Origin: Geodermatophilus siccatus
GTDB lineage: Bacteria; Actinomycetota; Actinomycetes; Mycobacteriales; Geodermatophilaceae
Length of the DNA: 64,000 nt
Direction of reading: 5' to 3'
Assembly: GCF_900103785.1 (NCBI RefSeq)
Contig: NZ_FNHE01000004.1
Location: forward strand, 391,550-455,549
Translations under genes and position numbers: made by a program
Part shown: positions 47,486 to 56,534 of the stretch, one piece after another
Numbering within the stretch: the stretch's first letter is position 1
Layout of the letters: each line of letters starts with the position of its first letter
The notes under the pieces: model-generated
What the model saw: only the letters and a program-made list of their open reading frames with translations
The model's database searches: none
Told to the model about the DNA's origin: nothing

Positions 47486-48697
47486 GTGCGGGTCCTGCTC
47501 GTCGGCAACCACTGGACCGAGGGGCCCGGCGGCGCGGAGACGGTGCTGGTCCTCACCGCGGACCTGCTGCGGGCCGCCGGGCACGAGGTGGTGCCCTTCG
47601 CCGTGGCCGAGGAGCGGACCCTGCCCACCCCGGTGCGCTCCTCCCTGCCGGGAGCGGCGGGGGCCGGCGCGCGGACCCGGTTCGGGGAGGCGTGGGCCGG
47701 GGTGTGGTCGCCGGCCGCGTACCGGGCGCTGGCGCGGGTGGTCGACGAGGTGCGGCCGGACGTCGCGCACGTGCACCACGTCTTCGAGCGGCTGACGCTC
47801 TCGGTGCTCGACGCGCTCCAGCGCCGAGGCGTGCCGACGGTGATGACGCTGCACGACTACAAGCCGGTCTGCCCGAACTTCCGGTTGTTCACCGAGGGCG
47901 CGCCCTGCACCCGCTGCCTGTCCGGCGGCTCCTGGCAGGTGGTGCGGCACCGCTGCCTGGAGGGCTCGCGGTGGCGGTCGGTCGCCGCGGCGGTGGACTC
48001 CTACGCCGCCCGCGCCCGCGGCGTCTACGACCGGGTGGACCGGTTCGTGGCGCCGAGCGGGTTCCTGCGCGACCGGGTGGTCGAGGGCGGTCTGCCGGCC
48101 GACCGGGTCGAGGTGCTGCCCAACCCGGTGGTCGCGGCTCCCTCGCCCCGGACCGCCCCCGCGGACCCGCCGGCGGTGCTGTACGCCTCGCGGCTGGTCG
48201 CGGAGAAGGGCGTGGACACCCTGCTGGACGCCGCCGCGCGGCTGCCGGCGGGCGTGCGGGTGCGGCTGGCCGGGTCCGGGCGGCTGGAGCGGGCGGTGCG
48301 GGCGCGGGTCGCGGCGGAGGAGCTGCCGGTCGACGTCCTGGGCCCGCTGGCGCCGGACCGCGTCGCCGCCGAGCTGCGGGCCGCGGCGGTCGCCGTCCTG
48401 CCGGCGCTGTGGTGGGAGAACTGCCCGATGGCGGTCCTCGAGGCCGCGGCCCACGGCGTGCCGGTGGTGGCCTCCGCGGTGGGCGGCGTCCCCGAGCTGG
48501 TGGACGACGGGACGACGGGGCTGCTGGTGCCGCCCGGGGACGCCGACGCGCTGTCCGGCGCGCTCACCCGGCTGCTGTCGGACCCCGCCGGGGCGGGCCG
48601 TCTCGGCCGTGCGGGATGGGCCCGGGTGCGGTCGCGGCACGACCCCACGGCACACGTCGCGGCGCTGCAGGAGGTGTACCGGCGTGTCGCCCGGTGA
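47486..48697 (+). CDS. Glycosyltransferase family 4 (last gene of glycan operon)
   Basis: 403 residues from GTG 47486, 5 bp after the previous stop. RVLLVGNHWTEGPGGAETVL, VMTLHDYKPVCPNFRLF, a Cys-containing insert APCTRCLSGG...HRCLEGS, and donor-domain blocks VLYASRLVAEKGVDTLLDAA and LWWENCPMAVLEAAAHGVPV. A GT4 enzyme; the LHDYK-CPN-C..C pattern is common in exopolysaccharide mannosyl- or glucosyltransferases. Acceptor unknown. Confidence 0.88.
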   Translation: MRVLLVGNHWTEGPGGAETVLVLTADLLRAAGHEVVPFAVAEERTLPTPVRSSLPGAAGAGARTRFGEAWAGVWSPAAYRALARVVDEVRPDVAHVHHVFERLTLSVLDALQRRGVPTVMTLHDYKPVCPNFRLFTEGAPCTRCLSGGSWQVVRHRCLEGSRWRSVAAAVDSYAARARGVYDRVDRFVAPSGFLRDRVVEGGLPADRVEVLPNPVVAAPSPRTAPADPPAVLYASRLVAEKGVDTLLDAAARLPAGVRVRLAGSGRLERAVRARVAAEELPVDVLGPLAPDRVAAELRAAAVAVLPALWWENCPMAVLEAAAHGVPVVASAVGGVPELVDDGTTGLLVPPGDADALSGALTRLLSDPAGAGRLGRAGWARVRSRHDPTAHVAALQEVYRRVAR

Positions 48698-48804
48698 GTC
48701 GTTGCGGACGCACTTGTCCCGCAACCCCCGGGGGCGGATCCTGCCGACATCGCCGCGCACGCCGGGTGGGCCGGGCTCCCGCGGCGCTCGGGGAGTGGGT
48801 CGTC

Positions 48805-49347
48805 ATGAAGTGGGCGGCTGTCGTCGTGCTCGGCTTCGGGCTGGAGATCGCACTGGTGATCGCGATGGCGCGGAGCAACACCGCGCGGTGGGAGCGTGAT
48901 CACCGGGCCGCCCGGGCGGCGATCAGAGCGCGCGAGGAGGCGGGGCTGCGTGTGCGGGCGGCGGCCGTCGTGGCGCAGCACGTGCCGCCCGGCGTCCGGC
49001 GGCTGCCGCACCCGCACCTGACGCAGCTCCCGCACGTGCACCTGCCGCCGCGGGTCGTCGACCGGCTGACGACGCGCGGCACGCTGCACCGCCCGCGCCT
49101 GCACCTGCCGCACCTGCGCCTGACCCGGCGCCGTCCCGACGCGCCGGTGCCTGCGCAGGAGGCGCCGGTGCCCGCGCAGGAGGCGCCGGCGTCTGCGCAG
49201 GAGGTGCCGGTGCCCGCGCAGGAGGTGCCGGTGCCCGCGGCGGAGGTGCCGGTGCCCGCGGCGGAGGTGCCGGTGCCCGCGCAGGAGGTGCCGGTGCCCG
49301 CGGCGGACGAGGTCGGCCCGCCGTCCGAGGAGCAGCCCGCGTCGTAG
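48805..49347 (+). CDS. Membrane-anchored protein with His-rich middle and 7-residue C-terminal repeats
   Basis: 180 residues from ATG 48805. One N-terminal membrane helix (~3-21, AAVVVLGFGLEIALVIAMA), a basic helix, then a His/Leu/Pro-rich stretch (LPHPHLTQLPHVHLPP) and eight copies of a 7-residue unit (A/V)PVPA(Q/A)E encoded at 49141-49308, ending in an acidic tail. No family recognised. The repeat would form an extended polyproline-like arm. Confidence 0.65.
   Translation: MKWAAVVVLGFGLEIALVIAMARSNTARWERDHRAARAAIRAREEAGLRVRAAAVVAQHVPPGVRRLPHPHLTQLPHVHLPPRVVDRLTTRGTLHRPRLHLPHLRLTRRRPDAPVPAQEAPVPAQEAPASAQEVPVPAQEVPVPAAEVPVPAAEVPVPAQEVPVPAADEVGPPSEEQPAS
49141..49308 (+). repeat. Eight tandem 21-bp coding repeats
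   Basis: Eight 21-bp units of the form GTGCCGGTGCCCGCGCAGGAG, with a CAG/GCG switch at the sixth codon and one more diverged unit (third). In-frame, so copy-number change keeps the reading frame. Confidence 0.85.
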
Positions 49348-49476
49348 GCCGTCCGGCCGCGGTGTGCATGCAGCGCTGTCCGCGCGCGGTCCGCGCTGTG
49401 TGCCCACGGCGATGACTCCGCGGTGCGCCGCGGGTCCAACCCCTGAACGGTCCCGCACGGCGCAGGGGGGTCCGCG

Positions 49477-50286
49477 ATGACCTCGGGGAGGCAGCCGCAC
49501 ACCGTCCGGTCGGCGGACGGGACGGTCATCGCGTTCGAGCGCACCGGGAGCGGGCCGCCGCTCGTGCTCGTGGACGCCGCCGGTCACTTCCGCGGGCTCA
49601 GCTCCTTCTCCGCCGGGCTGATCGACCTCCTCGCGAGGGACTTCACCGTCGTCCACCACGACCGCCGCGGCCGCGGGGACAGCGGCGACACCCCGCCGTA
49701 CGCCGTCGAGCGGGAGGTCGAGGACCTCGCCGCGCTCATCGAGGACGTCGGCGGCGCGGCGTGCCTGTACGGCTTCTCCAGCGGCGGGCTGGTCGCCCTG
49801 CAGGCAGCCGCGCGCGGGCTGCCGATCCCGGCGATGGTGCTGCTCGAACCGCCGATCGGCTCCGTCGAGGACCGGCCGGCGCAGGCCGCCTTCACCGTGG
49901 AGCTCGAGGCGCTGGTGTCGGCCGGCCGGCGTGACGCCGCCCTGGAGCACTTCCTGAGCAGCATCGGCGTCCCGGCCGAGATGGTCGCGGAGATGCGCGG
50001 CAGCCCGGCGTGGACGGCGATGGAGTCGGTGGCGCACACGCTGGTGTACGACAGCCGGGTCAGCGAGGCCACGACGACGGAACTCCGGGCTGCGGTGACC
50101 GTCCCGACCCTGGTCCTGGACAGCCAGGGCAGCAGCGACGACCTCACCGGGATGGCGGCGTCCGTCGCCGCACAGCTGCGCTCCGGCAGCCACCGCAGCC
50201 TGCCCGGCAGCTGGCACGGCGTCGCCGACGAGGACCTCGCGGCCGTCCTCGTCGAGTTCCTGCACGGCCGCTCCGGCGGGTGCTGA
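49477..50286 (+). CDS. Alpha/beta-hydrolase
   Basis: 269 residues from ATG 49477. HDRRGRGDSGDTPPYAVERE and the nucleophile elbow YGFSSGG define the fold; PTLVLDSQGSSDDL and GSWHGVADEDL should hold the acid and His. Soluble, no signal peptide. Esterase or lactonase-like; substrate not predictable. Confidence 0.85.
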   Translation: MTSGRQPHTVRSADGTVIAFERTGSGPPLVLVDAAGHFRGLSSFSAGLIDLLARDFTVVHHDRRGRGDSGDTPPYAVEREVEDLAALIEDVGGAACLYGFSSGGLVALQAAARGLPIPAMVLLEPPIGSVEDRPAQAAFTVELEALVSAGRRDAALEHFLSSIGVPAEMVAEMRGSPAWTAMESVAHTLVYDSRVSEATTTELRAAVTVPTLVLDSQGSSDDLTGMAASVAAQLRSGSHRSLPGSWHGVADEDLAAVLVEFLHGRSGGC

Positions 50287-50513
50287 CCCGCACGGACGTC
50301 GTCGGACGGCTACCGTCCCCGGACACGCAGCAGGGCATGTGCTGCCGAGGGCCGTTGGTACCGCGCAGCCGTCTCCACCGGTTCCGTCAGCTGCGCCCTC
50401 GTCTCGGCTGGGCGCGTCGGTGAGGGTGCGGCGTCCCGACTGGCCGCGACGAGGCGTACCCACACGCGTCGCCCCCGGGACCACGTCCGGCCGGGGACGA
50501 GGCCCGGGGTCGG

Positions 50514-51176
50514 TCAGTAGTGCGCCGGCATGTACTGCTCGACGTCCGGCCAGACGGTCTCGCAGGGGATGCCGTCGACGTCGGCGTCCATGAGGCTCGG
50601 GCCGTTCCAGAGGAACCAGTAGTCGAGCGCCTGCTTCGGCCCGAGCCCGAGCGAGGCCAGGTCCGCACAGCGGAGGCCGTCCGGCAGCGCGGAGATCTCG
50701 CCGAGCGCCATGACCGCCGTGGTGCGCAGCCAGCCGTAGAGCGGATCGGGGTACTGGTTCGCCACGTCGACCATCAACTGGTAACCGCACTGGTCGACGA
50801 CGTCGATGACCAGGCCCTGCAGGCCGCTGAGGCTGGCGTCCGAGCTCGAGTTCGGGACCTGACCGCTCGGGAAGAGGGCGCCGGCCTGCTCGTCGAAGAC
50901 GGCCATCGCGGTGGGCAGCGGCGCACACACCACGGTGTCCGTGGTGCCGGGGCCGCGGGAGGAGGCCGGAGCGCCGGGAGCAGGGCAACCATCCTCGATG
51001 AGGCAGGCGGGGTCGGCGCCGTCGGCAGCGCCGTCCCGAGGGGGCGGGGTCGCCGGTGTGGAGGCAGCCGACGTGCCCTCAGCGGGGGAGGCCAGTCCGC
51101 GCACCGTGGTCCCGCATCCAGCCGTGACGGCGACGGTCACGCCGAGGGCCACGATCGTCGCGACCCTGCGCCGCAT
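50514..51176 (-). CDS. Lipoprotein with an excalibur-like calcium-binding motif
   Basis: 220 residues from ATG 51176 with GGGGGGACCTC. A lipobox-like VTAGC (Cys21) ends the signal peptide. After a Pro/Ser-rich spacer, a folded region ends in LMDADVDGIPCETVW, matching the excalibur pattern DxDxDGxxCE. Cys residues (CLIEDGC, VVCAPL, DQCGY, RCADL) suggest disulfides. Exported, anchored to the membrane; function unknown. Confidence 0.7.
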   Translation of the reverse strand: MRRRVATIVALGVTVAVTAGCGTTVRGLASPAEGTSAASTPATPPPRDGAADGADPACLIEDGCPAPGAPASSRGPGTTDTVVCAPLPTAMAVFDEQAGALFPSGQVPNSSSDASLSGLQGLVIDVVDQCGYQLMVDVANQYPDPLYGWLRTTAVMALGEISALPDGLRCADLASLGLGPKQALDYWFLWNGPSLMDADVDGIPCETVWPDVEQYMPAHY

Positions 51177-51286
51177 GAGGTCCCCCCGGATCGTCGGCGT
51201 CGAACGGCAGGACGCTAGTCCGCGGCTCGTCGCCGTGCGGACGCCGACGACGAGCCTCACCCGATGGGACGACACCGGATGCCCCC

Positions 51287-52168
51287 TCATCGGGGCGACG
51301 TCGCGAGGAAGACGCGGACACCGTCCGCGATGCCCTCGGCTGCACGCTGCCGCCACGAGGCGTCGACCACCGCAGCGGCGTCCGTGGCGTTGCGCATGTT
51401 GGCGCACTCGATGAACACCGCAGGCACGCGCGCCAGGTTGAGCCCCGCCAGGTCGTCGCGGCGGGTGAGCCCCGGTTCCAGCAGTCCACCGGGATAGGTC
51501 GCCGGCGCCTGCCCGGTCGCCGCACCGAATGCTGCCCGCAGGTCCAGCGCCGCCCGCGCCGAGATCTCGACGATCGACGCGTTCCCTCCGTCAGGCGCCA
51601 CAGCCGGTGTGATGACGTGGAAACCCCGCGCGTCCGCGGCAGCGCCGTCCGCGTGGATGGAGACCGCGAGATCGGCACCAGCGTCGTTGGCGACGGCCGC
51701 GCGCGCGTCCACGCACGGTCCGACACCGCTGTCGTCGGGACGGGTCAGCACCACCGTCACGCCCTCGTGACGCAACAGCTCCGCGGCACGCAGGGCGACG
51801 TCGAAGGCGAAGGCGTGCTCCGGGTAGCCCCCGTCAGTGGCGGTCCCGGTCGTGTTGCACGGCTTGGTGAAGCCTCCTGCCGGCACAGCGCGACCCAGTT
51901 CCTCGGGGTGGAACGCGTTCGCGCCGTTGTGGCCCGGGTCCAGTACGACGACGTCAGGCGACGGCGGTGGCGCCGGGATGGCCGGTGCCGGCGACCTGCT
52001 CGCGGACGAGGCCGGGGGTGCCGGGCTGTCGTCGACTGCCGCTGTCGTGACCGGTGCGGTGGCTGTGCTCACCGGTCCCGTGCACCCGCTCGTCGCGAGC
52101 AGCGCGACGACGAGGAGCCCCACTCCTGGTGACGTCGGTCTGCCGAGCACGTGTCGCTCCCTCGCCAT
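51287..52168 (-). CDS. N-acetylmuramoyl-L-alanine amidase (Amidase_3), exported
   Basis: 293 residues from ATG 52168. N-terminal signal with VALLATSGC (possible lipidation at Cys29), a Pro/Ser/Thr linker, then the zinc amidase: VVVLDPGHNG (His80), GYPEHAFAF (Glu117), LAVSIHADGA (His172) and VFIECANMRN with the catalytic Glu. It cuts the amide between MurNAc and L-Ala in peptidoglycan. The upstream lipoprotein-like gene lies downstream of it on the same strand. Confidence 0.88.
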   Translation of the reverse strand: MARERHVLGRPTSPGVGLLVVALLATSGCTGPVSTATAPVTTAAVDDSPAPPASSASRSPAPAIPAPPPSPDVVVLDPGHNGANAFHPEELGRAVPAGGFTKPCNTTGTATDGGYPEHAFAFDVALRAAELLRHEGVTVVLTRPDDSGVGPCVDARAAVANDAGADLAVSIHADGAAADARGFHVITPAVAPDGGNASIVEISARAALDLRAAFGAATGQAPATYPGGLLEPGLTRRDDLAGLNLARVPAVFIECANMRNATDAAAVVDASWRQRAAEGIADGVRVFLATSPR

Positions 52169-52500
52169 CCGTGCACGGGATGCTCCCGTTGCACCGTCTC
52201 CGGGTGTCGTGTCCGCGGGTCCCACCGGACATCGATCCATCGGCAGCCGGGAGTCCCTCCGACAGCCGAGTCGTGGAGCCCGGTCCAGTAGCCGGGCCGA
52301 GCGGCACGACGCGATCGCGCTCGTGCAGCGTCCGGTGGCCCGGACACCGTGGGGACGGTCGGGCTGTCGGTGCGCGGACGAGCGCTCGGCTGCACTGTGC
52401 TCCGCGGTGTCGTCCGGCGGCGTCGAGGCGGGCCGCCGAGCAGCCGGCCCGCTCGGCGGTGCGGCACACTGCCGCGACAGCGCCGGACGAGGAGGTGGGC
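52169..52500. other. Divergent intergenic region upstream of the amidase and DUF664 genes
   Basis: 332 bp with no gene I can support. It contains a perfect 9-bp inverted repeat CCGCCGAGC (52433-52441) / GCTCGGCGG (52451-52459) about 40 bp before the DUF664 start. No clear promoter boxes. Confidence 0.4.
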
Positions 52501-53022
52501 GTGACGCCCGAGGACGACCGCACCGAGCCCCCGCTGACCGGGGACGAGGTCCCGCTGGTGACCGGGTTCCTGCAGTACCAGCGGGAGACCCTGGCCTGGA
52601 AGTGCGCGGGCCTGACGCCGCAGCAGCTGGCGATCCGCGCCGTCCCCACCTCGGAGCTCACCCTGCTGGGCGTGGTCCGCCACCTCGCGGCGGTGGAGAC
52701 CGGCTGGCTGGTCGGCTTCGGCGGGCTGCCGTACGACATCTGGCCGGACGTGGTCCGGGACCGCGACGAGCAGTTCCGGGTCGACCCGGACACCGTCACC
52801 CAGGCCGACGTCGACGCCGCCTGGGCGACCTGGCACGCCGTCACCGAGGCCGTCGGCAAGGTCGTCGACCAGCTCCCGCTCGACACCGCGGACCGGCCGT
52901 GGGGCCGGCACGACGAGTACTCGCTGCGCTGGGTACTGCTGCACCTGGTCGAGGAGTACGCCCGGCACAACGGCCACGCGGACCTGCTGCGCGAGGCGAT
53001 CGACGGCGCCACCGGCGAGTAG
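52501..53022 (+). CDS. DinB-superfamily (DUF664) protein
   Basis: 173 residues from GTG 52501 with ACGAGGAGGTGGGC. Helical bundle with VVRHLAAVETGWLVG, YSLRWVLLHLVEEYARHNGH and DLLREAID; the spaced His (RH, LLH, RHNGH) fit the metal site of DinB-like thiol transferases. Probably a mycothiol-dependent or metal-binding enzyme; substrate unknown. Confidence 0.85.
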   Translation: MTPEDDRTEPPLTGDEVPLVTGFLQYQRETLAWKCAGLTPQQLAIRAVPTSELTLLGVVRHLAAVETGWLVGFGGLPYDIWPDVVRDRDEQFRVDPDTVTQADVDAAWATWHAVTEAVGKVVDQLPLDTADRPWGRHDEYSLRWVLLHLVEEYARHNGHADLLREAIDGATGE

Positions 53023-53035
53023 CCGGGCCGGTCCG

Positions 53036-53824
53036 CTACGCGGGGAACGGGAGGACGGGCGGCGCCTCGACCCGCGGGTGCTCCCGCGCCCCCTGCGCCG
53101 CCCGCTCCGCGCACCGGGCGGCGCGGCGCGCCGCCTCCTGCCGGTCGGCCGCGCGGCAGGCGTGCAGCGCCCGGGCCTCCGCCGCGCCCGGCGCCTCGAA
53201 CCCGTCAGCGGTGAGGCGGCAGGCGCCGAGTCGCACCCAGCGCGTCCCGCCGTCGACGTCCCGGACGCCGACGAGCAGCCCGGTGTTGTGCCGGCGCACC
53301 GCGTAGGCGACGCCCCGGACGGCCAGCTCGGTGTCGCCGGCCGACTCGGCCGCGGGCCCGTAGAGCCAGGTCACGTGCCGCACCTGCCTGCGGTACCGGT
53401 CGTCGCGTTCCCGCCAGGCGGTGTCGGGCAGGGGCGAGAGCTGCACGGCCAGGGCGCAGCTCACCTCGGCCACGACGACGTGGAGCCCGCTCGTCCCGGG
53501 GACCTCCTCGAGCACCGGCCGGAACCCCTGCGCGGCCAGCCACGCCCCCAGCGCCCGCCGGTGGCGGAGGAGCTCATACGCCGGCCCGGCGTCCGCCGCC
53601 GTGAAGGCGCAGCGCACGTCGCCGGAGTGCCGGAAGTGCGGCCGAGCGCCGTCCCGGGCCTCCAGGACGAGCCGGCCACCGCACCCGCCGGCCTCGCGGG
53701 AGCACCAGAAGCCGCCGCTGCGGTCCAGGCCGAGCACGCGGGCCGCCGTCCCGTCCTCGGGCAGCGTGACGGCAGCGGTGCCCGCCGGCCCGTCCGTCAC
53801 CGCCCACCGCAGCTCGATCGACAC
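53036..53824 (-). CDS. CoiA-like competence-domain protein
   Basis: 262 residues from GTG 53824; the frame extends upstream but that part is not protein-like. GFWCSREAGGCGGRLVLEAR, then PHFRHSGDVRCAF gives a Cys/Cys/His/Cys zinc-like motif as in CoiA-family proteins, followed by a mid-domain (LGAWLAAQGFRPVLEEV) with restriction-endonuclease-like secondary structure. The C-terminus is Ala/Arg-rich. CoiA acts after DNA uptake in streptococci; role here unknown. Confidence 0.65.
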   Translation of the reverse strand: MSIELRWAVTDGPAGTAAVTLPEDGTAARVLGLDRSGGFWCSREAGGCGGRLVLEARDGARPHFRHSGDVRCAFTAADAGPAYELLRHRRALGAWLAAQGFRPVLEEVPGTSGLHVVVAEVSCALAVQLSPLPDTAWRERDDRYRRQVRHVTWLYGPAAESAGDTELAVRGVAYAVRRHNTGLLVGVRDVDGGTRWVRLGACRLTADGFEAPGAAEARALHACRAADRQEAARRAARCAERAAQGAREHPRVEAPPVLPFPA

Positions 53825-53862
53825 GCCGCGACGGTAGGCCGGGGGACCGACAGGTCCGGGCA

Positions 53863-54669
53863 TCACGACCGACCGGCGGAGCCGCTCCCGCCCGGGCCGT
53901 GGTGCTCCGCGAGCCACTCGTCGAACGACTGGTGGCCGCGCCGGCCCCCGGTGGGCAGCTGCGCCCCGTCACGCATCGCCCGCCCGGCCCGACCCGGCCA
54001 GACGACCGGCACCACGACGCCGCGGTCGCCCCGCGCGCGCAGGAGCACGCGGACCAGGTCCACGAACTCCTCCTCCCGCGGTCCCCCGATGTCGGGTGCC
54101 CGACCGCACGGCCCGCCCTCGACGGCGTCGGCCAGCGCCCGGGCGACCTCGACGGCGGCCACGGGTGCGGTGCGCAGCCGGGGCACGAGGACGAACGGGC
54201 CGACGCGGCCGCGGCGGGCCACCGTGGCGACGAACTCGTGGAACGGCGTGGCCCGCAGCACGGTGGACGGGACCGGGCCGGCCGTGACGGCCTCCTCCTG
54301 GTGGAGCTTGGCGGCGTAGTAGGGGTAGGGGATCCGGTCGATCCCGACGATCGACAGCAGCACGTGGTGGCGCACGCCGGCCGCGGCCCCGGCGTCGAGC
54401 AGCCGGCGGGTGCCGCGCACCAGCACGGCCTCGGCACGGCTCCGTCGGACGGTCTCGACGTTGAGGCAGTCGACCACGGCCTCGACACCGGCCACCGCCT
54501 CGTCGACACCCGTGCCGGCGGCCACGTCCCCGCGATGACCGACGGCGCCGGTGGTGCCGGCCGTGCCGCCACTCCTGCTGAGGACCCGGACCTCGTGACC
54601 GCGGCGGACCAGCTCCGCGGCCAGGGGCCGGCCGACGGTGCCGGTCCCGCCGACGACGAGGGTGCGCAC
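53863..54669 (-). CDS. NmrA-like NAD(P)-binding protein
   Basis: 268 residues from GTG 54669. N-terminal Rossmann motif RTLVVGGTGTVGRPLAAELV, then GVRHHVLLSIVGIDRIPYPY and YYAAKLHQEEAV with the Tyr-x3-Lys of atypical SDRs. NmrA/HSCARG-like proteins are often redox sensors or reductases. Substrate unknown. It lies just downstream of the glycosyltransferase group, 68 bp away on the same strand. Confidence 0.85.
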   Translation of the reverse strand: MRTLVVGGTGTVGRPLAAELVRRGHEVRVLSRSGGTAGTTGAVGHRGDVAAGTGVDEAVAGVEAVVDCLNVETVRRSRAEAVLVRGTRRLLDAGAAAGVRHHVLLSIVGIDRIPYPYYAAKLHQEEAVTAGPVPSTVLRATPFHEFVATVARRGRVGPFVLVPRLRTAPVAAVEVARALADAVEGGPCGRAPDIGGPREEEFVDLVRVLLRARGDRGVVVPVVWPGRAGRAMRDGAQLPTGGRRGHQSFDEWLAEHHGPGGSGSAGRS

Positions 54670-54737
54670 GGCGTCCTCCTCGGTGCGTGCTGGCCGGAAG
54701 GGTGCCGCGCGGGTGCCCGCAGCACCAGGGCCGAGCG

Positions 54738-56534
54738 TCACCGCGCGCCGAGCACCGCGCCGAACAGCTCCAGCACCCGGTCGGCGTGCGCGTCGAAGGT
54801 GTGCTGCTCGCGCACCGCCAGCGCCGCCGTCGCGCCCCGCCGGGAGGCCAGCTCCCCGGCCAGGACGGTGGCCACGTCGTCGGCGGACCGGTAGAGCAGG
54901 CCGGTCCCGTCGCGGCGCAGCACCCGCTCCACCGACACCAGCGACCCGGGGTTGGCCTGCTGCAGCAGTGGCAGCCCAGCGGCGAGGTAGACCGGCAGCC
55001 GGGCGGGGGAGTTGAGGTCGTCCCACGTGGCCCGCCGCAGGTCGCCGTCGTTGGTGCTGCCGAAGCGGTGCAGCCACCCGGCGTCGTACCGCGACAGCTC
55101 GCGCACCCACCCGTCGGGCCCGACCGGCGGGTGCAGGTGCACGAACCCCGGCGCGGCGGTGAGCGCGACGTCGAGCCAGCCGGTCCACGAGCCCTTCGGC
55201 CCGGGCGCCCGCACCTGCCCGTAGAGGTGGGTGTGCACGCCGCGCGCGGCCAGCCCGAGCACCCAGTCGAGGTCCAGCCCCGACGGCCGGCCGGTGACGA
55301 CGGTGTGCGGCTGCCCGTCGGCGTCGGACAGCTTCGGCGTGAGCGGCGCGTCCAGCCAGTCCCGCTTGGGCAGGTCGCCGTCGAGCACCCCGAGCCGGCT
55401 CGGGTCGACCCGCCCGGACAGCGCCAGGGCGAACCAGTCGCGCTCCTCCTCGGTGGCGAACAGCGACGCCGGGGCGCGCGTCACCAGGTCGGCCAGCAGC
55501 GGCCACTCCCCGCGGACGGTGCTGCGCTGCGGCGCCTCCTTGAAGGTCCACACGAACGGCAGCTCGGGGAACGCCGACTGCACCGCGTGCGCGAACGGCA
55601 CCGCCCGCCAGTTCAGCTGCGCCCACACCACGTCGGGTGCGAGCTGCCGCACGGCGTCGCGCCACCGGTCGCGGGGGAGGTCGGGCACGTGCCCGAACGG
55701 CAACGGGCCCACGGTGGCGTCGCCGAGGCCGTCGGTCGTCCAGAGCCCGGTCAGCCGCGTGCCGCGCTCGGCCAGGGCCAGCACCCGCTCCGGGTTGAGC
55801 GCGAGCTCGCCGACCAGCAGCACGGACGGCCCGTCGGCCGGGTACGACCGCGACCGGAACCGCGCGTAGCGGGCGACCTCGTCGACGTCCCCGCCGTCGG
55901 TGGAGGCGAAGCGCAGCGGCTCGCGCACCCGGTAGCGGCTGCGGAAGACGTTCAGCCCGCCGTCCCGCGACTCCCGCAGCGCCGCCGAGCGCTGGCCGGG
56001 GTGGCGGGTCCACGAGCAGGTGACCCGGCCGGTGTCCGCCGTCCGCCCCCGCAGCCGGTCCCACATCAGCCGGCCGAGGTCGTCGCTCTCCAGCTCCGCC
56101 CGCTCGGTCCACCGGTCGGCGGTGAGCCGGTGCGCCACCTGCACCAGCTGGGCGTACGCGGTGTCCGACGGCTCGGCGAGGCCCGACCGCGCCAGGACGA
56201 CGCCGGGCTCGGCCAGGCAGTAGAGCAGCGCGGTGAGGTGGTCGGGGGACCAGACGTCGTCGGCCGGGAGGTAGGCGACCAGCGGGGTCCCCAGCGCGTC
56301 GAGCCCGGCGTTCAGGGTCGCGCCGAGCCCGCGGTTGTCCGCCCACCGGACCAGCCGCACCCGCGGGTCGCCCAGCCCGCGCACCACGTCGGCGACCGCC
56401 GAGGGGTCCGGTGAGCCGTCGTCGAGCACCAGCGCCGTCCAGTCGCCGGCCCGCTGCGCGCGCAGGCCCTCCAGCGCGCGGGGCAGGAAGGCGGCCTGGT
56501 CGTACACCGGCACGAGCACGCCGACCGCCGTCAC
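54738..56534 (-). CDS. Two-domain glycosyltransferase (GT2 plus GT-B-like)
   Basis: 598 residues from GTG 56534, overlapping the upstream gene by 4 bp. The first ~220 residues are GT-A/GT2: VGVLVPVYDQAAFLPRALEG, DDGS (38-41) and ADDVW (91-95) as the metal site. From ~245 the chain resembles a GT-B fold (VLLVGELALNPERVLALAER, VWTFKEAPQRS, YDAGWLHRFGSTNDGDLRRA, LPVYLAAGLPLLQQANPGSL). A bifunctional enzyme that adds two sugars, or a regulatory second domain, would fit. Confidence 0.8.
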   Translation of the reverse strand: MTAVGVLVPVYDQAAFLPRALEGLRAQRAGDWTALVLDDGSPDPSAVADVVRGLGDPRVRLVRWADNRGLGATLNAGLDALGTPLVAYLPADDVWSPDHLTALLYCLAEPGVVLARSGLAEPSDTAYAQLVQVAHRLTADRWTERAELESDDLGRLMWDRLRGRTADTGRVTCSWTRHPGQRSAALRESRDGGLNVFRSRYRVREPLRFASTDGGDVDEVARYARFRSRSYPADGPSVLLVGELALNPERVLALAERGTRLTGLWTTDGLGDATVGPLPFGHVPDLPRDRWRDAVRQLAPDVVWAQLNWRAVPFAHAVQSAFPELPFVWTFKEAPQRSTVRGEWPLLADLVTRAPASLFATEEERDWFALALSGRVDPSRLGVLDGDLPKRDWLDAPLTPKLSDADGQPHTVVTGRPSGLDLDWVLGLAARGVHTHLYGQVRAPGPKGSWTGWLDVALTAAPGFVHLHPPVGPDGWVRELSRYDAGWLHRFGSTNDGDLRRATWDDLNSPARLPVYLAAGLPLLQQANPGSLVSVERVLRRDGTGLLYRSADDVATVLAGELASRRGATAALAVREQHTFDAHADRVLELFGAVLGAR

